From the NCBI RefSeq assembly GCF_004217215.1, contig NZ_SHKP01000004.1, positions 1 through 64,000 of the forward strand: a stretch of DNA of 64,000 bases. The letters run 5' to 3'. The notes beneath the pieces are model-generated. The model made no database searches and was not told the DNA's origin. It saw nothing but the letters and a program-made list of their open reading frames with translations. Position numbers and translations under genes: made by a program. The stretch comes from Rivibacter subsaxonicus. Lineage in GTDB: Bacteria > Pseudomonadota > Gammaproteobacteria > Burkholderiales > Burkholderiaceae_C. Positions 1 through 7,878 of this stretch are shown here, one piece after another (position 1 is the first letter of the stretch; each line of letters begins with the position of its first letter).

Positions 1-146
1 GGGACGACCGCCGCAGTGAAGCGGAGCACGCCGCCCGGCCGTGGCTTGGCGAAGCGATCGAACACCAGGAAAGCCGAACGACCGCAATGCGCCGCTAACA
101 GCCGTTCCGATCGAACGTCTGTTGCGAGCATTGGCGTGGTCCAGCT
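1..146. other. Left edge, downstream of the sugar permease gene; no supported gene
   Basis: This stretch follows the stop codon of the leftward permease gene. A leftward frame opens with ATG at 131 and stays open to the window edge (about 43 codons), but it uses codons unlike its neighbours (ACA, GTT, CGA, TTA) and has no recognisable similarity. I do not call it a gene. A transporter ATPase gene, absent from the visible locus, could lie further left. Confidence 0.3.
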
Positions 147-983
147 TCATCCCTTGACGGCGCCCGCCGTCAGCCCCGAGACGATCTTGCGCTGGAACAC
201 CAGCACCAGCAGCAGCAGCGGCACGGTCACGATCACCGAGGCGGCCATGATGCTGCCCCACGGGATCTCGAAGGCATTGGAGCCTGCCATCTGCGAGATG
301 CTGACCGGCACCGTGCGCTGCGTGTCGTCGACGACGAAGGTCAGCGCGAACAGGAACTCGTTCCAGGCGCCGATGAAGGCCAGCAGCCCGGTCGACACCA
401 GCGCCGGCCACAGCAGCGGCATGAAGACCGAGAAGATGATGCGCAGCGGGCCGCAGCCATCCATGATCGCGGCCTCTTCCAGCTCCTTGGGCAGCTGGCG
501 CATGAAGGTGCTGAGGATCCACACCGTGAACGGCAGCGTGAACACGGTGTAGGGCACGACCAGGCCGAGCGCACGGTTGTAGAGGCCGAGCGCCTTGATC
601 AGTTCGAACATGCCCGAGAGCACCGCGACCTGCGGGAACATCGAGACGCCGAGGATCGTCAGCAGCAGCAGGCCCTTGCCCTTGAACTGGATGCGGCCGA
701 GCGCATACGACGCCGTCACGCCCATCAGCAGCGCGAAGCCCACCGTCAGCGTGGCCACGAAGATCGAGTTCCAGAGATGGCGGCCGAACAGCTGCTCGCC
801 CTGGAACAGCGCGAGGTAGTTGTGCAGCGTCGGCTGCGAGGGCCACAGATTGGTGTCGAACAGCGCGGCGCCGGTCTTCAGCGAGGTCGAGACCGCGTAG
901 AACAGCGGGAAGACCGAGACGAAGACGAGCAGCGCGGCAAAGCCGTAGATGGCAATGCTGGCCGGTAGCGAGCGCTGGTTCAT
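147..983 (-). CDS. Sugar ABC transporter inner-membrane permease, MalG/ThuG-like
   Basis: The 278-residue product is the second permease of a carbohydrate ABC importer and should form a heterodimer with the product of the preceding gene in the cytoplasmic membrane. About six hydrophobic segments are visible, and the EAA loop that contacts the ATPase is present (EEAAIMDGCGPLRII). The start is ATG at 983, which overlaps the stop of the upstream permease by four bases (ATGA), so the two are translationally coupled. Longer readings of this frame run into the upstream gene and are artefacts. It is the last gene of the pullulanase-binding protein-permease-permease operon. The substrate is inferred from context to be maltose or maltodextrin (or trehalose). 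No ATP-binding subunit is encoded in the window. Confidence 0.9.
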   Translation of the reverse strand: MNQRSLPASIAIYGFAALLVFVSVFPLFYAVSTSLKTGAALFDTNLWPSQPTLHNYLALFQGEQLFGRHLWNSIFVATLTVGFALLMGVTASYALGRIQFKGKGLLLLTILGVSMFPQVAVLSGMFELIKALGLYNRALGLVVPYTVFTLPFTVWILSTFMRQLPKELEEAAIMDGCGPLRIIFSVFMPLLWPALVSTGLLAFIGAWNEFLFALTFVVDDTQRTVPVSISQMAGSNAFEIPWGSIMAASVIVTVPLLLLVLVFQRKIVSGLTAGAVKG

Positions 984-1897
984 TGCGCGTCCTCCGCCAG
1001 CTTGAGCCGCGCCGCGCGCATGAACAGCAGCGCCGACAGCAGGATGATCAGGAACAGCGAGGTCGAGGCCGCCGAGCCGAAGCCGACGTTGCCGTTGTCG
1101 ACCATCTCGCGTCGCACGAAGCCCGACATGCTGATCGTGCGGCTGCTGTTCGAGGTCAGCACGTAGATCAGGTCGAAGACCCGCAGCGCGTCGAGCAGGC
1201 GGAACACCACCGCCACCATCAGCGGGTGCTTGATCAGCGGCAGCGTGATCTTCCAGAACACGCGCAGCGGGTGCACGCCATCCACGCGCGCGGCCTCGTA
1301 GCAATCCTTGGGCAGGGTCTGCAGCGCGGCCAGGATCAGCAGCGCCATGAAGGGCGTGGTCTTCCAGACGTCGACCGCGACCACCGTCCACATCGCGAAG
1401 GCCGGCTCGGCGGTCCACGCGATCTTCTCGCTGATGAGCCCGGCGCGCAGCAGCAGGTCGTTGATGACGCCGAACTGGTCGTGCAGCATCCAGCCCCACA
1501 TCTTGGCCGAGACGATGGTCGGGATCGCCCAGGGCACCAGCACCGCGGTGCGCACCAGCGCGCGGCCGTGGAAGGCTTGGTTCAGCAGCAGCGCCACGCC
1601 GAGGCCGGCCAGCGTCTCGAGCAGCACCGAGACGATCGCGAACTTGAAGGTGTTGCGGATCGAGATGCCCCAGTCGCTCTTCCAGAAGCCGTCGGTGTAG
1701 TTCGGGTTGAAGAACAGCCCGTACTCGCCGAAGTAGTTCTCGAGGCCGATGAAGCGGCTGTTGCTCAGCTCGTTGAGGTTGGTCTCGGTGAAGGAGAACC
1801 AGATCGAGCGTCCGAGCGGCCAGGCCGCGACGACGATCATCGCGACGATCATCGGCGCCAGGAAGATCCAGGCGGTGCGGGTGCGGTTGTTCTTCAT
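980..1897 (-). CDS. Sugar ABC transporter inner-membrane permease, MalF/ThuF-like
   Basis: This 305-residue membrane protein is the first permease of the sugar importer. It has a short cytoplasmic N-terminus, an initial transmembrane helix (residues about 9-30), further hydrophobic segments and an EAA loop near residue 205 (EAARVDGVHPLRVFW). It lacks the long periplasmic P2 insertion of enterobacterial MalF, so it belongs to the ThuF/LacF size class. It starts 18 bases after the stop of the binding-protein gene and overlaps the next permease by four bases. Role and localisation follow from the family; substrate choice is inferred from the neighbouring amylases. Confidence 0.9.
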   Translation of the reverse strand: MKNNRTRTAWIFLAPMIVAMIVVAAWPLGRSIWFSFTETNLNELSNSRFIGLENYFGEYGLFFNPNYTDGFWKSDWGISIRNTFKFAIVSVLLETLAGLGVALLLNQAFHGRALVRTAVLVPWAIPTIVSAKMWGWMLHDQFGVINDLLLRAGLISEKIAWTAEPAFAMWTVVAVDVWKTTPFMALLILAALQTLPKDCYEAARVDGVHPLRVFWKITLPLIKHPLMVAVVFRLLDALRVFDLIYVLTSNSSRTISMSGFVRREMVDNGNVGFGSAASTSLFLIILLSALLFMRAARLKLAEDAQ

Positions 1898-1915
1898 TTC
1901 AGCGGCCTGTCCTCG

Positions 1916-3184
1916 TCACCACTGGCCGCGGCGGATCAGGCGCAGCTTGCCTTCGAGGCGGCGGGTGGCGTCCTCGCCCTGGGCTTCCTTGGACAGCACG
2001 TCGTGCGTCGCGTCCCAGAACGACTGGCTGACTGACGGGTACTTCAGACCGGTCACGGTCGATGGCCGCGCCACCGCGTTGGCGAAGACCTCGCGCAGGT
2101 TGGCCATGAAGGGGTTGGCGCGCGCGATGTCGGCATCGCCGTAGAGCGCGGGTCGGGTCGGGTTGAACGAGCCCTTGATCGCGCGGTCCTTCTGCACCAC
2201 CGGTCCGGTCATGTAGAGCAGCAAGTCGACCGCGGCCTCGGCGTTCGGCGAGTAGCGGTTCACCGCCAATTGCCAGCCGCCGAGCGTGGCCGCGCTCTTG
2301 GCGCCGGCGCCCTCGCCGCGCGGCAGCGCGGCGACGCCGACCTTGCCATTCACCGGACTGTCGGGCGCGTTGAGCAGCGCCCATGCGTAGGGCCAGTTGC
2401 GCATGTAGAGCGCCTGGCCGTTCTGGAACACGCCGCGCGTGTCTTCCTCGCCGTAGTTCAGCACGCCGATCGGCGCGATGCTGCCGATCCAGCCGGCCGC
2501 CATGTTCAGCGCGCCGGCCGCGCCGGCGTTGTTGATCGAGATCGTGCCGTCGGGCTCGACGATCGTGCCGCCACCCCAGCTCGCGACCCACTCCAGCGCG
2601 TTGCAGGTCAGGCCCTCGTAGGCCTTGGCCTGGAACACGAAGCCGTGGAAGTCCTTGACGCCGGCCGCGCGCTCCGCGGCCTGGATCTTCTTCGCGCCGG
2701 CGCCGAGTTCGGCCCACGTCAGCGGCACGCTCAGACCGTGCTTGGCGAGCAAGTCCTTGCGGTAGTACAGCAGCCCGGCGTCGACGTACCAGGGCATGCC
2801 GACCAGGCGACCGTTCACCGTGTTGTTCTGGATGATCGCCGGGTAATGCTCGTTCTCGGCGCCCTTGGTGTAGGCCTTCAGGTCGAGCAGGTGGTCCTTG
2901 AGCACGCCGGGCCAGACGGCGTCGATCAGGATGATGTCGACGTCGGTCGAGCGCGCGCCGAGCAGTTGGCGGTAGAGCGCCAGCGCCTCGGTCGGGTTGG
3001 CCGGCGGCGAGAAGGTTTTCACCTCGTTGCCGGTGCGACGGGCCCAGGCGTCCGCGTGCTTCTTGCAGACCTCGAGCTCGTTGCTGGTCGAGCCGCAGGC
3101 GATGGTGATGGTGGCGGCGGGGCTGGCCGCGGCACCGGCCGCGAGGCATAGCGCGAGGGCGAACTTCTGGAGCGGGATGTTCAC
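1916..3184 (-). CDS. Periplasmic sugar-binding protein, ThuE/MalE-like (solute-binding family 1)
   Basis: The 422-residue product captures sugar in the periplasm and delivers it to the two permeases encoded downstream. It carries a signal peptide ending near AGAAASPA. The mature protein starts with a pattern I associate with the trehalose/maltose-binding ThuE group (CGSTSNELEVCKKHADAW, then ALYRQLLGARSTDVDIILID). The chosen start is GTG at 3184, preceded by AAGAAG, because it leaves a normal signal peptide; a longer reading to 3310 adds a sequence overlapping the pullulanase gene end and looks like a frame artefact. The gene begins 16 bases after the pullulanase stop, so both share one transcript. 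Maltodextrin is the likeliest ligand, with trehalose possible. Confidence 0.88.
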   Translation of the reverse strand: MNIPLQKFALALCLAAGAAASPAATITIACGSTSNELEVCKKHADAWARRTGNEVKTFSPPANPTEALALYRQLLGARSTDVDIILIDAVWPGVLKDHLLDLKAYTKGAENEHYPAIIQNNTVNGRLVGMPWYVDAGLLYYRKDLLAKHGLSVPLTWAELGAGAKKIQAAERAAGVKDFHGFVFQAKAYEGLTCNALEWVASWGGGTIVEPDGTISINNAGAAGALNMAAGWIGSIAPIGVLNYGEEDTRGVFQNGQALYMRNWPYAWALLNAPDSPVNGKVGVAALPRGEGAGAKSAATLGGWQLAVNRYSPNAEAAVDLLLYMTGPVVQKDRAIKGSFNPTRPALYGDADIARANPFMANLREVFANAVARPSTVTGLKYPSVSQSFWDATHDVLSKEAQGEDATRRLEGKLRLIRRGQW

Positions 3185-3200
3185 GGCTGGGTTCTTCTTG

Positions 3201-5981
3201 TCATTGCACGACGACGTAGACCACGGCGCTGCTGCCCGGCACGACGAAGCGCCCGCTCGCAGGCTCGTAGCTTGCCGATTCGCGCGGCCGTCGGTCGGCG
3301 GCGTTTTCACCGAGATGCACCGGATGCAGCCTGTAGTTGCGGCCGGCCAGCTCGGGCAGCTCCAGCGTCTGCGCGCGCGGATCGACGTTGACGAGGTACA
3401 GCAGCTCGGCGAAGCCGGCGCCGTCCAGGCGGCGGCCGTCGAGCCGGCCGGCCATCACGCGCGGGTTCTGGCGGGCGCCGCTGTTCGGAAAGCTCAGCCG
3501 CGCGCGCACCGCGTCGGCATCGGGCAGGCGCAGCAGCGCGCTGCTCTGGCGGATGCGCAACAGGTCGAGGAACTGATCGCGCGCGAAGCCGATGTCGGCT
3601 GGCTGCGCGCGCAGGCGCTCGTCGCGCAACAGAGGGGCTGCCAGCGCGTCGTAGGCCGGCGTGCCATGGGTCGGCGGCAGGCCACTGCCGAAGTGGTTCT
3701 GGCGGTAGCTCCAGTCGATGCGGTTGAACCAGTCGCCCGAGTCGTAGCTGTTGGCGTCGAGCGACTTGCTGCGCAGCAGGTCGATGCCGGCGTGAAAGTA
3801 GGCGATGCCTTGGCTGAACATGTTCAGCGCCGCCGCCAGCATCTGCACCCGCGCGCGCTCGGCGCTGCTGGTGCCGCGCGGCAGCTTGAAGGCCGCCACG
3901 TCCCACAGTGTGTGGTTGTCGTGGTTCTCCACGTAGTTCACCACTTCGCCCGGCTGGCTCGCGTAGCCGGCGGGCTGGCCGGCGTAGTCGATGCGGGCGA
4001 GCGGCTTGCGTTCGCCGGAGTGGGTCGTGAGCTCGTAGTCGCGCAGCGAGCCGGCCAGGCCGACGCGCACCAGGTCGGCGGCGCGCAGCAAGGGCTCGAT
4101 CGAGGCGCTGGCCTGGTCGCTGTCCTCGAAGTTCAGGCCGGTCACGTAGCCGCGGCGTGACTGCAGTTCCTGCTCGCCGTCGCCGGCACCGCCGCCGCGG
4201 ATCGCGTCACGCGCGCGGTCGCTGAAGGTGCCGATGCCGCTGCCGCCCAGCGACAGTTGCGAGGCCTGAACGAAGCGCTTGCCATCGGCCACCTCGCCGA
4301 AGTTCCAGCCCTCGCCGAGCAGGTGGATCTCGCGCCCGTTGTCGGCCGCCAGCAGCGCCTTCAGCGCCACCATCGCCGCGCGCGGCTGGTGGCCCATCAG
4401 GTCGAAGCGGAACGAGTCGATCCGGTACTCCCGCGCCCACAGCCGCACCGAATCGAGCATCAGCTTGCCCATCATCAAGTGCTCGGTCGCGGTGTTGTCG
4501 CAGCAGGTGCTGCGCTCGACCTGGCCGTCGGCGTCGAGCCGGTGGTAGTAGCCGGGGACGATGCGGTCGAGCACCGACTTCGGATGCTGGCCCGAGGCAT
4601 AGGTGTGGTTGTAGACGACGTCCATGCCCACGCGCAGCCCGGCCGCGTGCAGCGCCTGCACCATCTGGCGGAACTCGATCACGCGCGCCGCGCCGTCCTC
4701 GGCGTCGCTGGCGTAGCTGCCCTCGGGCGCGTTGAAGTGGAAGGGGTCGTAGCCCCAGTTGAAGCAGTCGCGCTCGGCCACGGCCTTGACCGCGTTGCGC
4801 TGCGTGGTGCCGTCGGCAGTGGCGTCGGCCGGGATCGCCGGGATCAGGCAGCCGCGCTCGGGCACGCTGCCGAAGTCGAACACCGGCAGCAGGTGGACGT
4901 CGCTCAAGCCGGCCGCGGCCAGCGCGCGCAGGTGGCGCATGCCGGCCGATCCGGCTTCTGCGAAGGCAGCGTACTTGCCGCGGCGCGCGACCGGCACGCT
5001 GGCGTCGTTGATCGAGAAGTCGCGCACGTGCAGCTCATAGATCACCTGGTCGGTGGCGGCGCGCGCGCCCTGCGGCACGGTGTGCGCATCCCAGCCGGGC
5101 GGCTTCAGCGCGGCCGAGGCGAGATCGGCCACGTAGCTGCGGGCCGAGTCGGCCGACAGGCTCACCGCGTACGGGTCGGTGACCGCGTTGCGCACGATGC
5201 CGACGCCGGGCACGAAGACCTCGACCAGATAGCGGTAGTAGGCGCCGCTGAGGTCGACACCCTGGCGCGCCGACCAGCTGCCGCTGTGCGCGTCCCACTG
5301 CATCGGCAGCGTCGACAGCGCCTTGCCGGCCGGCTTGCCGTACAGGCACAGCGCGACGCTGCGGGCGCTCGGCGCCCAGAGCCGGAAGCGCGTGCTGCCC
5401 GGCGCGCCGGCGCGCGGGTCGGCGCGCTGGACCACGACGCCCAGGTCGTCGAGACCGGCCGCGGCGGCGTACAGATCGTCGAGCGCGCCGGCCGGCTGCA
5501 GGCCGGTGGCCTCGATCACGCGGCCGGCATCGTCTTCACGGACCAGCAGCAATTGCCCGCGATGCAGCGCCTGTAGCCGCGCCGGCGGCAAGGCCGCCAG
5601 CTCGAGCCGCGCCCCCGCGCCGACGAAGGCAAAGCGCTCGGCGAGCGCGGCCGGCAGCGGCTCGGCGCGAATGTCGAGCGTGAGCGCGCCGTCGGCGCCG
5701 CGCACCGGCATGCCGGGCTCGGCGAGCAGGGCGCCACGCTCGGCGTGATGGAGCCGGTAGCGGCCGCTGACCGGCGCGCCCGGCCATGCCAGCAGGCGCC
5801 GGTCGAGCCAATGGGCGCGCGCCTCGCGCCGCGTGGTGGCGGCCGGCGCCAGCAGCACGGCGTGCTCGGCGCTGTTGCAGTCTGCCAGCGCGGGTGCGGC
5901 GACGGCCGGCGCCGCGCCCGCCGCGAGCCCGAGCACCAGCGCCGAGGCCAGCACGGCCGTCGGCCGCGCGCCTGGACGCAT
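3201..5981 (-). CDS. pulA: Secreted pullulanase-type alpha-glucan debranching enzyme (GH13)
   Basis: This 926-residue enzyme should hydrolyse alpha-1,6 branch points in pullulan, starch or glycogen fragments outside the cytoplasm. An N-terminal signal peptide is followed by carbohydrate-binding/N2-like modules, then the GH13 barrel: YELHVRDF near residue 314, DVVYNHT near 455, the nucleophile in FRFDLMGH near 525, the acid/base in GEGWNFGE near 556 and ENHDNH near 685. It ends with a pullulanase-type C-terminal domain. The start at 5981 is preceded by AGGAG about 11 bases upstream; ATG 6005 is an alternative. It is the first gene of the ABC-transporter operon and is read from the divergent regulatory region near 6081. 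In Klebsiella, pullulanase is the classical type II secretion cargo, and this window also carries a type II secretion operon. Confidence 0.92.
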   Translation of the reverse strand: MRPGARPTAVLASALVLGLAAGAAPAVAAPALADCNSAEHAVLLAPAATTRREARAHWLDRRLLAWPGAPVSGRYRLHHAERGALLAEPGMPVRGADGALTLDIRAEPLPAALAERFAFVGAGARLELAALPPARLQALHRGQLLLVREDDAGRVIEATGLQPAGALDDLYAAAAGLDDLGVVVQRADPRAGAPGSTRFRLWAPSARSVALCLYGKPAGKALSTLPMQWDAHSGSWSARQGVDLSGAYYRYLVEVFVPGVGIVRNAVTDPYAVSLSADSARSYVADLASAALKPPGWDAHTVPQGARAATDQVIYELHVRDFSINDASVPVARRGKYAAFAEAGSAGMRHLRALAAAGLSDVHLLPVFDFGSVPERGCLIPAIPADATADGTTQRNAVKAVAERDCFNWGYDPFHFNAPEGSYASDAEDGAARVIEFRQMVQALHAAGLRVGMDVVYNHTYASGQHPKSVLDRIVPGYYHRLDADGQVERSTCCDNTATEHLMMGKLMLDSVRLWAREYRIDSFRFDLMGHQPRAAMVALKALLAADNGREIHLLGEGWNFGEVADGKRFVQASQLSLGGSGIGTFSDRARDAIRGGGAGDGEQELQSRRGYVTGLNFEDSDQASASIEPLLRAADLVRVGLAGSLRDYELTTHSGERKPLARIDYAGQPAGYASQPGEVVNYVENHDNHTLWDVAAFKLPRGTSSAERARVQMLAAALNMFSQGIAYFHAGIDLLRSKSLDANSYDSGDWFNRIDWSYRQNHFGSGLPPTHGTPAYDALAAPLLRDERLRAQPADIGFARDQFLDLLRIRQSSALLRLPDADAVRARLSFPNSGARQNPRVMAGRLDGRRLDGAGFAELLYLVNVDPRAQTLELPELAGRNYRLHPVHLGENAADRRPRESASYEPASGRFVVPGSSAVVYVVVQ

Positions 5982-6080
5982 GCTCCTGTTGTCTCCTGGG
6001 CCCATCGCTGTCCGCTCTCGTCATGTGGTCGCCGTCGCGGCCGCGGGCAGGCGGCGATCGGTCTTTGGCGGCGCGATAAT

Positions 6081-6097
6081 ACAGTAGCAAAACTACA
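6081..6097. promoter_or_regulatory. Predicted HexR-type operator upstream of the pullulanase operon
   Basis: GTAG-CAAAA-CTAC (6084-6096) is an exact inverted repeat with a 5-base centre. On the minus strand it reads TGTAGTTTTGCTAC and lies just upstream of a TATTAT -10 candidate (6081-6076) for the leftward operon, so binding there would block that promoter. The same palindrome recurs at 6161, 13491, 14871 and, with one change, 15046. Confidence 0.65.
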
Positions 6098-6160
6098 TCA
6101 ATGGGCCAGGTTCTTCAGGGTAACTACCAAGCGATGGCCTCATTGGTTCACGATGTTGTG

Positions 6161-6177
6161 CTGTAGTTTGGCTACAG
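6161..6177. promoter_or_regulatory. Predicted HexR-type operator upstream of the GH13 pair
   Basis: CTGTAG-TTTGG-CTACAG is a perfect 17-bp inverted repeat with 6-base arms, 85 bases ahead of the rightward amylase start. It is the best-conserved copy of the locus-wide palindrome. With the copy at 6081 it lets one regulator control both divergent transcription units. Confidence 0.7.
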
Positions 6178-6261
6178 TATGGTGGCGTCGGTTTCTGCTT
6201 CCGTAGAACATTCCTCCGGCTTCGATGCCACGGCCTCCGGGCGCGTCCACACAGTCCCACC

Positions 6262-7878
6262 ATGTTCCGAAACACAAGTCTTGCCCTTGGCCTGCTGGTC
6301 GCGCTCGCGTCCGCCGCCGCGACCCCGCCGGTCGACCTGAGCCACGTCCCGCCGCGCGTCACGGCCAGCCCGCTGGCCCCCGGCTGGCAGCATGGCGCCT
6401 TCATGGAGGTCTTCGTGCGCGCCTACCAGGACAGCGACGGCGACGGCATCGGCGACCTGCGCGGACTCATTGCGCGCCTCGACTACCTCCAGGACCTCGG
6501 CATCAAGGGCATCTGGCTGATGCCGATCCAGCAAAGCGCCGACCGCGACCATGGCTACGCCACCACCGACTTCCGCGCCATCGAGCGCGACTACGGCGCG
6601 CTGGCCGACTTCGACGAACTGATCCGCGAGGCCCACAAGCGCGGCATCGGCGTGATCACCGACTACGTGATCAACCACAGCGCCAAGGAGCACCCGCTGT
6701 TCGCCAGCGCCGCCGCGAGCCGCCAGAGCCCGTTCCGCGACTGGTATGTCTGGCAGGGCAGGGCGCCCAAGGGCTGGGACATCTGGGACAAGGACCCGTG
6801 GACGCAGACCCCGAACGGCGCCTACTTCGGCACCTTCGGCCCGCACATGCCGGACTTCAACTTCCTCAACCCGAAGGTGCTGGCCTACCACGAGGACAGC
6901 CTGCGCTTCTGGCTCAACCGCGGCATCGACGGCTTCCGCCTCGACGCGGTGCCGCACCTGGTGGAGCGTGACGCGGTGGAGTGGAACGACCAGCCCGAGA
7001 GCCGCAAGCTCACGCGCGAACTGACGCAACTGGTGCACCGCTATCCCGGTCGCCACGTCGTCTGCGAGGCCACCGCGAATCCCAAGGTCTACGGCCTGCC
7101 GCAGGTCTGTGGCAGCGCCTTCGCCTTCAACCTCGAATCGAACATCGTCAAGGCCGTGAAGTCGGGCGGCGCCGACGAGGCCGCGCTGCGCTTCGTCGCC
7201 GACTACTTCGTCGCGGCGCCGGGCGGCATGGCGACGATGATTTCCAATCACGACCATTTCGCCGGCGCGCGGCTCTGGGACCAGGTCAAGGGCGACCAGC
7301 GCCAGTACCGGCTGGCCGCGGCCAGCTACCTGCTGCTGCCCGGCACGCCCTACATCTATTACGGCGAGGAGATCGGACAGGCCGGCGCCGACGCGCCGGC
7401 GGATCCCGACCATCCGTTGCGCTCGCCGATGAGCTGGAGCGCCGGGCCCAACGCCGGCTTCGCGCGCGAGGGCATCAAGCCGTTCCGGCCGATCGCGCCG
7501 AACGCCGCGAGCCACAACGCCGAGGCGCAGCGGCGCGACCCGGACTCGCTGTTCAACTTCTACAAGTCGATGATCGGGCTGCGCAACCGCCTGCCGTCGA
7601 TCGCGCAGGGCAGCTACGAGCGGCCCTTTGTCGCGGGCCAGGCGATCGGCTTCCAGCGCCGGCTCGGCGACGAGCAGAGCCTGGTGCTGATCAACTACGG
7701 CACCACGCCGGCCGCGCTCAGCGTGCCAGCGCTCGGTGCCGGCAAGCCGCTGCAGGCGGCCTATCCGGCCGGCGCCGCGCCGCTGGCGGTGGGCGCCGAC
7801 GGCAACGCGGCGATCACGCTGGCGCCGCAGTCGGTGCAGGTCTTCGTGCGCGGCTCCGAATCCGTGCCCGGGCAATGA
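6262..7878 (+). CDS. Exported GH13 alpha-amylase/alpha-glucosidase-family enzyme
   Basis: This 538-residue glycoside hydrolase has a signal peptide (first ~20 residues, ending ALASAAA) and a single GH13 catalytic barrel. Conserved regions are DYVINHS (about 134-140), GFRLDAVPH with the nucleophile near 227, CEATA with the acid/base near 269, and SNHDHF with the transition-state Asp near 330. [12 protein letters not shown] near residue 55 resembles the oligo-1,6-glucosidase/trehalose-synthase/alpha-glucosidase side of GH13. It probably cleaves maltodextrins in the periplasm or outside the cell. Its stop overlaps the start of the next GH13 gene by four bases. Two operator-like palindromes lie in the upstream region shared with the pullulanase operon. 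The exact linkage specificity cannot be read from the sequence. Confidence 0.9.
   Translation: MFRNTSLALGLLVALASAAATPPVDLSHVPPRVTASPLAPGWQHGAFMEVFVRAYQDSDGDGIGDLRGLIARLDYLQDLGIKGIWLMPIQQSADRDHGYATTDFRAIERDYGALADFDELIREAHKRGIGVITDYVINHSAKEHPLFASAAASRQSPFRDWYVWQGRAPKGWDIWDKDPWTQTPNGAYFGTFGPHMPDFNFLNPKVLAYHEDSLRFWLNRGIDGFRLDAVPHLVERDAVEWNDQPESRKLTRELTQLVHRYPGRHVVCEATANPKVYGLPQVCGSAFAFNLESNIVKAVKSGGADEAALRFVADYFVAAPGGMATMISNHDHFAGARLWDQVKGDQRQYRLAAASYLLLPGTPYIYYGEEIGQAGADAPADPDHPLRSPMSWSAGPNAGFAREGIKPFRPIAPNAASHNAEAQRRDPDSLFNFYKSMIGLRNRLPSIAQGSYERPFVAGQAIGFQRRLGDEQSLVLINYGTTPAALSVPALGAGKPLQAAYPAGAAPLAVGADGNAAITLAPQSVQVFVRGSESVPGQ

Noticed and set aside
1-131. Partial leftward gene at the window edge
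   Set aside because: Open frame without similarity and with atypical codons; too little sequence to judge.
984-1499. N-terminal extension of the MalG-like permease to about 450 residues
   Set aside because: The extension is an alternative frame of the MalF-like gene. The permease fold begins at the ATG at 983.
4257-5576. Long plus-strand open frame inside the pullulanase gene
   Set aside because: Shadow frame in high-GC DNA. The opposite strand carries all GH13 motifs in order.
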